A DNA stretch of 64,000 nucleotides from assembly GCA_964036195.1 (NCBI GenBank), contig OZ038450.1, forward strand, positions 12,278,701 through 12,342,700, written 5' to 3'. Shown here one piece after another: positions 45,501 to 54,500 of the stretch. Both the position numbers and the translations under genes were made by a program. Below the pieces are notes generated by a model. That model worked only from the letters and a program-made list of their open reading frames with translations, was not told the origin of the DNA and searched no databases. Source of the DNA: Sphaerolaimus hirsutus. Taxonomy: Eukaryota; Nematoda; Chromadorea; Monhysterida; Sphaerolaimidae. Positions within the stretch are counted from its first letter, which is position 1. Each line of letters begins with the position of its first letter.

Positions 45501-48500
45501 CACATGTAGGGTTCAAACGGGATTGACTTATCGGGATCGGAATTGTTTTTTTTTTTCAGATTTCGGGATCGGGGTCGGAATTGACCTTCGGGATTAGGAT
45601 TGCGATTTAAAACATTTCAGGATCGGGATTGCAATTTTCACATTTCGGGATCGGCACTCAAAATCCCAGAATTTTTCGGGATTCGGGATCGATATCCGGT
45701 TGAACCCTAAACACATCACAATTGCAAATGCAGAATGAACCCACAAAAACAGCGAGGTGCAGGGGCGTGTTTCCATCGCGGTCGGCGACATCGAGATCGG
45801 CGCCATAGGCGACCAGTGTAACCACGCAGCCGAGGGAACCAGAGTGCGCGTGTGCGTGCATCGCAGTCCATCCGTTCAAATTGCATTCGTTGATCTCGGT
45901 CACGCAGCCAGATGCCAGTAGAGCAGACAGGGCCTGACCAGGGGTATCTTGAATTTCGACCCTATGAGTGGTTGGATAGATAGCAAATCACTCCTCCGGA
46001 GGGATAGATACCGTATTTCCTCGAAATATCCCCCGGGGGTTTATTTTTTCAGCATGTGAATTTTGAGGGGGTTAAACGAGGGGGGGTATTTCGAGGGGGG
46101 GGGGGGTTATTATTTCGCCAGAAATTTTTTGAAAACCAAGTACTAAATTGTCGTCTGAAACGTACGCAGACGTCGAAAATGCAACAAAAATCGCCATTTA
46201 TAAGACTCTAAAGACTTTTATAAGTGTCTAGACGTATAATCACTGTTCTCACATAACAGAGTCATCGTTTTTAACGTGTGTTTTGCATTAACCAGATGAC
46301 AAACCGCAGCCTTTGTCATTTACGTTCTCTTTACACTTAATTTGGGGGGGGGTATTTCGAGGGGGGTATTTCGAGGGGGGGTATTTCGAGGAAATACGGT
46401 AGCTGAAAATTTTTCTGGTGGGGTTGGGGGGGGTTGGGGGGGGAGGTTGGGGGGGGGGTTGGGGGGGGGGGTTGTGGTGGTTCGAATATATAGTGTTAGG
46501 GCATTGCCAGCGCAGCATGTCAGCCCCTATTACAGTACAAAATGTGGCCTCCTAGTAGCTCAGTCGGTTAGAGCATTCACACGGAACGTGAAGGTCCCGG
46601 GTTCGAATCCCGGCTAGGCGACGCGACATTTTTGTACTTTTATTATAGGCTTTTTCGGGGCATAGAAGGAAGAAAAATCGCTAAAAGTAGGTGTAAAATA
46701 GATCAAAAATGGTATACACGAGCATTAAGTATTAAAAATAGGCAAATAGGAACCAGAACTATGATTTTGGAAGTGAAAATCTATAAAAAGGTATGAAAAA
46801 TAGCGATTTTGAGCGAAAATTGGGGTATAGTTTCTCAAAAATCGCTACAGATAGGTAGATAGCTGGGCGATTGGGGGTTTAGGGGGTAGTAGCCCAAAAT
46901 TTTGCCTCCGGGATAGATAGATAGCTGGGCGGTTTGGGGGGGGGGTTTACCCCCCCCCCATTCAAGACCCCTGGGCCTGACATAGTTTCAATGGAATAGT
47001 TCTTTAGAGGTCATTTGGACTGCAATTTTGGAGAGGGTGGATTCTAGGACAACTAGGATTACGGCCACATGGGGGGTTGAAAATAATTGATAAAATTGTA
47101 AATCACGTTTCTGGAGTATGGATTCGTAAAATATCAAGGGAACGGGGAAAATCATCGAAAGTAAAAAATACAGGGGCAAGCTTTTAGAATATTCTTAAAA
47201 CAGATCAACTCCACGCACAGGGGATAAATCAGATTAGAGGTCGGGGAATAGCAGCGAAAAGTTTCGATCATTTAGCTTTAGCATTTAGATTATGACTAGC
47301 AGGTATAGGTCCCCAGATCTACAATCTACAGTAAATACACAGCAGATTGTAAAAGCCGTAACCATTTTGCCAGCAGCCACATGCATTAGAGTGTTGCCAG
47401 TCGTCTCGTCCTTGTACTGAGCCTCGGCAGGGTCAGCCGACAGCACCTGCTCGACCACCCTGAAATTTCAAATGAAGCGTCAAAACGCAACGCAAATACA
47501 AAAACATGGAAAAACGAAATCATGTACAAACTTCGCGCATTTATCATTGTCGGACAACATCGCCTGTCGCAGGGGCGTATTTCCCTTGCCCACGCCGTGC
47601 AGCTTGGCGCCGCACTCGAGCAGCGCGCCCACCGCAGACGGGTTCATCGAGCTGCAGCGACGCACAGTGGAATTAAGGTTCACGTCAGGGGGTCCAATTT
47701 TGAAAATGAAAATGGGCAACGTGGTATGAGAAATTTTGAGCAATGATTGCGACAAAAATCGCGCCGGATTGCTAGACAGCTGGGCGATTGGGAGGGGGTC
47801 TCCGGGCGATTGGGAGGGGGTCTCCAATGGAAACCCCTGGTTCATGTCATTAAGATTTGCTTACGAAGTACGAGACTCACCGCACAGCAACGTGTATGGG
47901 CGCTTCACTATCATTGTTCGTAGAATTCACGAGCGCTTTCGCCTCGTCGAACTTCGCCAGGGTCTGTCAAAATGGATCATTCAGAGGGCAACATAAAAAA
48001 TTCTGCAAAAAACCGCTTATGTATTCACCTGGACCATTTGTCCATCGCGCATGGCGGCGGTGTGCATCACATTGTTGCCGCTGGCGTCGAACACGCGCGG
48101 ATGCGCCCCGTACATGTTCAGCATGGCCTCGACCAGCTCATCGTGACCTTCGCGGGTGGCCAGCAATAGAGGGTACGTGCCTTCCGGTGCGCAGCGCTCC
48201 ATTAAGTTCCTGTGTGGGGAAAACGCTGATTATTTGTAATATTTGTATTTGAATATACTCGGCGGACAGCAATGGATGCATCCTAAATTAGTTATGTCGT
48301 TGTCGATAGCGCGCCATGCGCACGATACTTATGTATTTACGCACTTCACAAAAAAGGCGGAGTCGCGTGCAAGCGACGAATGTTTTGTTCCCGAAACGTT
48401 TTTAGATTTTCTATTATACTAGGCGGACCGCACAGTATGTAGGGTGGCAGAATTTACCGTACCGTACCGTACCGTACCGCATTTTTAGGAAATTTACCGT

Positions 48501-51500
48501 ACCGTACCGTACCGTTTACCGCACTTTTAGATATTTACCGTACCGTACCGCGTACCGCATTTTCCAAAATTTACCGTACCGTACCGCATACCGCACTCAT
48601 TTACCGCAGAAAATGCGGTAAATTTTACTCTGATTGACCTAGGATATGCCAATTTATTGATGACAATTAACGTGGTGTTCTGAAATTTTTTGCGCGCAAG
48701 CGCGCACATTACACAACATTGTTTTCCTGATTTGAAGCCCATCCATTTCTGCATGCAATATTGCTATAAGTCATGATTTACATTAGTACACTGTGTTTAT
48801 AAAATCAAGCCATGCATATCAACATGCTCTTAAGGTGTGAAACACCCCCCTCAATGTATTTACTTTTTATTTTGAGCTTATTGCAGTGATATGTTTGATG
48901 TATGGTTATATACCTATATTCAACTACTTTTCACCTACTTTTAGCAATTTTACACCCACTTTTAGCAATTTTTTCTCCATTTCTTCCTTCTACACCTTGA
49001 ATAAGTCTATATATTGAGCCTCTACATTGTGGGTAATGTAGTTTTATGTCATTATACTGTTATTGTGTTCTTAGGACCCTTTATCCGATTGTGTAATTGG
49101 ATTTGGTGTCAACTTATGAACTAAAAGTTGTTTATAGTCTCACATTGATACATTTCTGACATCGGAAATTTACCGTACCGTACCGTACCGCGTACCGCAC
49201 TTTTCAGATTTACCGTACCGTACCGTTTACCGCAAAATTGAAGATTTACCGTACCGTACCGTTTACCGCAAAAAGGAAAATTTACCGTACCGTACGGTTT
49301 ACCGCAAGGCCGTACCGTCTGCCACCCTAACAGTATGCGCCCAAAATTATTTATGTCTTGGTCTATAACGCGCGATCTGGATACTTATGTATGCACTTTC
49401 ACAAAAAGAAAAATATTTTTAAAAAGAAAAAGGCGCGTAAACGAAACGGGGAAGTTTTTTTCCCGTCATGTTTTTTTCTTTTTTTGCTTGCATTATTATT
49501 TTCAATTAATGATGACGTCATGATGAAGTGTTTCTATCGGAAAAATGCATTGCATGCGGTCCGCCAAGTATAACAATTTTTTTTACAATGACGTCATGAT
49601 GGAGTGTTCTCTTAAAAAAATGCATAGCATGCGGTCCGCCGAGTATATTTGCGAATACAAAAACGATTTTGCAAAATCATGCAAGTGTTTGCTTTGTATT
49701 GGCTTTGTCTACCATGATGTAAATACTAAAAGGTGTAAATAGGGTTGGAAAAAAAAACGTTTTTTTTAACTCGATGTTTTTTAAAAAAAAAAAACGTTTA
49801 AAAAAAAAAAAACGTTTTTTTTTAAAAGCTCCCTGATATGACCTAGTGTCAACATATATAGGTATATCAGACACTGGCAATACTCTGTGATGTTAAATAT
49901 GACCATATAATGGCTGTGGAGCCATGGGATAGCATTATAAGTGGTGATTTGTGTCAAAAATATCCATTTTTCGTCGACATATCGTTTGTATATCGCCTTA
50001 TAGTCGAATGTTTGTGACTTCAGGTAAAGTTTGGCACGGAATGGTGATCAAACAAGGTTATAAAAGGAGGTTGTTACTTTGGGAGTGAAGTTACACACTG
50101 TGGAGGTACATGGAAGCACATTACCTCAATATTATATATTACAGCAACATATGTCGGCTTATTCACCCATGGTAGCACATAGAAATTGATGTTTTGATAC
50201 TAAAAATGCAACAAAACCAATGAAAACAACCACCAATGTCAATTTGTGTGTGAAATTGCGCGCTTGCGCGCAAAAATTTTGCAAAATACCTAGTGCTTAG
50301 TACTAAAAATTTCGGCCGATGTTTTTTTTTAAAAAAAAAACATTTCGGACGTCATGTTTTTTTTAAAAAAAACAACGTTTTTTTAAAAAAAAAAACGTTT
50401 AAAAAAAAACATCGGCCAACCCTAGGTGTAAACACACTTTTGCAACGTATCAGCGGAGGATGCTTGCATCTGTTCAAAATATCGAGTTAGATTCATTTTC
50501 GCCGCAATGTGCACCGGCAACCACAGTGGATGCTTTTCAATTTCGTCCTGAATTGCTGGCAGACGATCCCGAACATCGTCCTTGGATTCTGCGGGGATTT
50601 ACGGTAGTGTTGTTCTAAAGCGCACGGAGAACTGGGAGATTTTAATCCGCATCCGGACGGCTTTTGAGCACGGATCAGGGGTCTCGTATGGGGGGTTGGG
50701 GGGGGGGGCAATCTATCCCGAAGGCAAAATTTTGGGCTACTGTGAGCAAAAGTGGGTGTCCAAAAATTGTAAAATTTAAAAAATGTTAAACGTAAATGTA
50801 TGTGCAGTTCACCTAATGAATTTATGTGGAGGGTTGTTTACACTTCCGAGCTTACAGTAATTTAAACATTTCAGTTCTACTTCGACGTTGGTTTTGGGCG
50901 GCGATTCGGTGGGCGAATGTGGCGTTGACGTTTTCGACTACGTCGCTGCGCTACGTTGGCAACGTGGCAACGTGCATTTCTGTTTTTCCGGTGCCCCATT
51001 GTGTTACGTATGTCCTTTTGGCCAAGGAAAGGATTGGAGGTATTGAGGATCTGACACAAAGTTGACGCTGTGATGTAAATAGTTGTTTTTCTTTTATTTT
51101 GAATTTCTTTTTATTCAATTAGGTAATTTTTTTTAGAGAAAGTGAGACAAGTAAGGTGACAACAATGTTTTTGTGACAGGCTGCTGATTAAAAAGTATTT
51201 TTTCTAATTTTTACTAGCAGTTTAGATTGTATAACAAAGTTTCACTTATTTTTCTAAGTAAACAGAGTGACGCTGCGGTTACATGACGTAGTGCATGAAT
51301 GGTCAGTGATGGCTGAGGACACATAGGTTGAATTTTGACTAACTTTCGCTGCATTCTTTAAAGTGAGGGCCGTGGCTATTGATCTAGTATGTACTGTGCA
51401 TTTCTGCATTTCCGAATTAAGAAATTAAAGTTAATTTACAAGCGATTTTACAAAAGTACACTGACTATAGAGGTGCGGTGATGATTGGTGTTGAAAATGA

Positions 51501-54500
51501 GAGGTAATTAAAAGAATCGAGTTTAACTCGACAGGCATGATCTCATGTCTAAATGCCTACTCCCTTGGCTTGTTGTGAGAACAGCCCAGTCCGCCGATCT
51601 CATCGAAACAAGCACCCATACAGTGACAAGTGTACTTATTTTTGATTCAATTGAGCAGTTCGGTATTTTCGGGGTGTGGTTTTTGCACAGTGCGTATGGG
51701 ATCAAAAAGCCGTGGCTAACTAATTAATATTCTGGTAGCAGAATGAGTGGTGTAGCAGCGAGAGTGGTCATTTTCTGGAGATAAGTGTCTTCGGTAGTTA
51801 ATGGCTGTTGCGTTTCGGCATGTGGCAGTGGATTCACTTAGAGGTTGTTCAGTTTCGAACTTCTAAAAAAGTTATGCAATTTAAACATGCATTTGAGCTA
51901 AAAAGATTAAAAGTTATCAATTTTCCAGTTGCCAATCATTTGCGTGCGTATTTTTATTAAGTGTTATACCGATTTCACATTCATTTTAACTTTAGGTTTG
52001 GTAGGGAATAGGTAAAACTCGAGTATGATTAATTTTTATGTGATTTCCACTTTTGCAACTTCGCTATTTTTTTATCTACCTAATCCTAGATTGATTGTTT
52101 TTTTTGAGTATTTCCTTTTCCCCTAGAAAACTGATAACTTGACATTTGGATATTTAGGAATTTATGCAAATTTCGTGGTTGATTTTTATTATACAAAGAG
52201 ATGAAATAATAAGCCGCTTGTTTTTCCTGTTTTTTTTTTCCCTGAATATTTTGATAAGTGTAAAGGTGATCTGATTTGAGTGCGTATTTTATCACTCTGG
52301 TGGAATTTCCGCTAAGCGTCTTTAAAACGGTACCGTAATTCAATTTTTCCTTGACAGTCAGTGTGAAAGTTAATTCCATTCGCCTTACCGGTATCCTAAT
52401 CTCATTATGGATTATCCCACTTATGACATTTTTTCGTTGTGCATTAATAATACGTGTGCGTCTTATGCTCTGGATATCAATGTTATCTTCGTTTATTATA
52501 CGCTCTTTTTGCTGATGGGATTATTGTTTGCGTGCTTATTTGTTTCGCTTATTGCTGTGTGTTTCCCCGTTCGTGGAGGTGGTTTTGGATTTTCGGTAGA
52601 GTTCGCTGAGTAATTTTTGAATCGCCCGCCATTTTTTTCGCGCTAAAACAAGTTTTTACAGTATCTCTTGTGTTTTTCCTGTTCTTTTTATTCTTCTCGC
52701 ATTCGTTCATTTTCTATTTTCGTACTTTCGTTCCCGTTCCCATCCGTTTTTGCGCGTGAATTCTTTGTGTTTTTGTGTACTTTGATCGACGTATCCTGTA
52801 AACTGACGCCGTGAATAATTTTAGGTATGCCCATTTTAAAATTCCGTGTGTCCGTCAAATCGTTTGTAAGCATGCTTCTCGTTGTATGTGGAAGTGTTGT
52901 CTGGACTTGGCTTATGTTGTTGCGTATAAAAGCGTACCGTAATTTAGAGTAGGGGTCGATTCAGTCGAAATTGCTTCGGTTTTATTTCTTGGAGTTTTTT
53001 CGAAGGTTTTGTGCCGCTGGTTAGAAACTCGCTCTCAGTGTGTTCCCTGTGTTCTATCTGAATGTGTGAATTCTGAGTCTAAAAATCGCCTAAAATAAAA
53101 TCTCTTCTAAAAACTTCGGACCCCTTGGTGTAAATTAGACATTCAACTAATTGCTAGCGCGTTGATAAAAACGCCATTCGCTAAAAAGCTAACTTAATTG
53201 ACGTAGCGTACACCTGTGACATTCACTTCGGTGAATTCACCATTGTGCGTTGCGAATTCAATCGGTAGTTGCTTTTCCGTTGCCTTACTTTGTCGCTCAT
53301 CCAACGAGTAGGTGTGAGATCGGTAAAACTTGGCAGTTTGCCATAGTGGAATTTGGTTGAGTAAAAAGCAGCCGGTGAAAATTCATGACACTACTACCCC
53401 CTAACCCCCCCCCCTAAATCGCTCAGCTATCTACCTATCTGGAGCGATTTTTGAGAAACCATACCCCAATTTTCGCTCAAAATCGCTATTTTTCATACCT
53501 TTTTATACATTTTCACCTCCAAACAAGGACGTACGCAGGGGGGGGGGGGGCAGGGGCGGCCGCCCCCCCCGTTCCCGGGCCGGACAGAAAAATTTGCAAG
53601 AAATGGCACTTTTCTGAGGCGAACTTGTGGGCACTTAAAAAAATTTCTTGCGCGCAAGTGCGCAAATCCCCACCCCTTCTTTAATATGTATTTTCAGGTG
53701 TCAAATTGCATTTAAAAAGCGTCCAACAGTGCAAAAAGCGGACCTAGTAGCATACATAGGTATCAATAGATACCTATATGGTAGACGTTGGCGCCAACGC
53801 CAATACTGTCATGGCGCTGGCGCCTACAAATGGCGCCAGCGCCATGGCTCCATTCCTTTACTATAGGGCCAAATTTTAGGGGGGGGGGGGCGCCGCCCCC
53901 CCGTTCGCCGGGCTCCGTATACAATCCGCCCCCCCTCAAAAATCCTGCGTACGTCCCTGCCTCCAAAATACTAGTTTTTGTTCCTATTTACCTAAACACC
54001 TTCCCGGACAAGTTCACCACCCATTTTTTTATTTCACTTCGATTGTAATATCTCCGTCTATGGGATTGTTATAAAGCTGAAACTTCGAATATATAAAGTT
54101 ATAATACCCCCCTACTCTGCTTCAATGGGGGGAGGTGGGGCGACTCACTACAGGGTGGGTTGCCCTATATGCAACAATTTTTTGTGGCTTTTTCAGTGTC
54201 CCAAACAAGTTCACCACCCACTTGATTAGTTACACCACGAGGGCCATATCTCCAGCTGTGATGGCGATAGAAAGCTGAAATTTGGGGGATGTCTTGCAAA
54301 CAACACCCCTCACAATACACCAGTAAGCGGCCGCCGACGACCCACTACAGCATGGGTCACCGCATATAAAGTTGTTCATTTTTTTTAAACAACCCAAGTC
54401 TCCCAAACAAGTTTGCCACCCAACTGCATTATAAAAAAATGTTGTGAGAACATACCGGATATAAAATTGAATCAAATTTGAACCCTAGTTCTGCTCATTA

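Noticed and set aside
46342-46617. Gly/Val-rich ORF
   Set aside because: Translation of G runs and CCGTATTT-family words running into the tRNA-like sequence.
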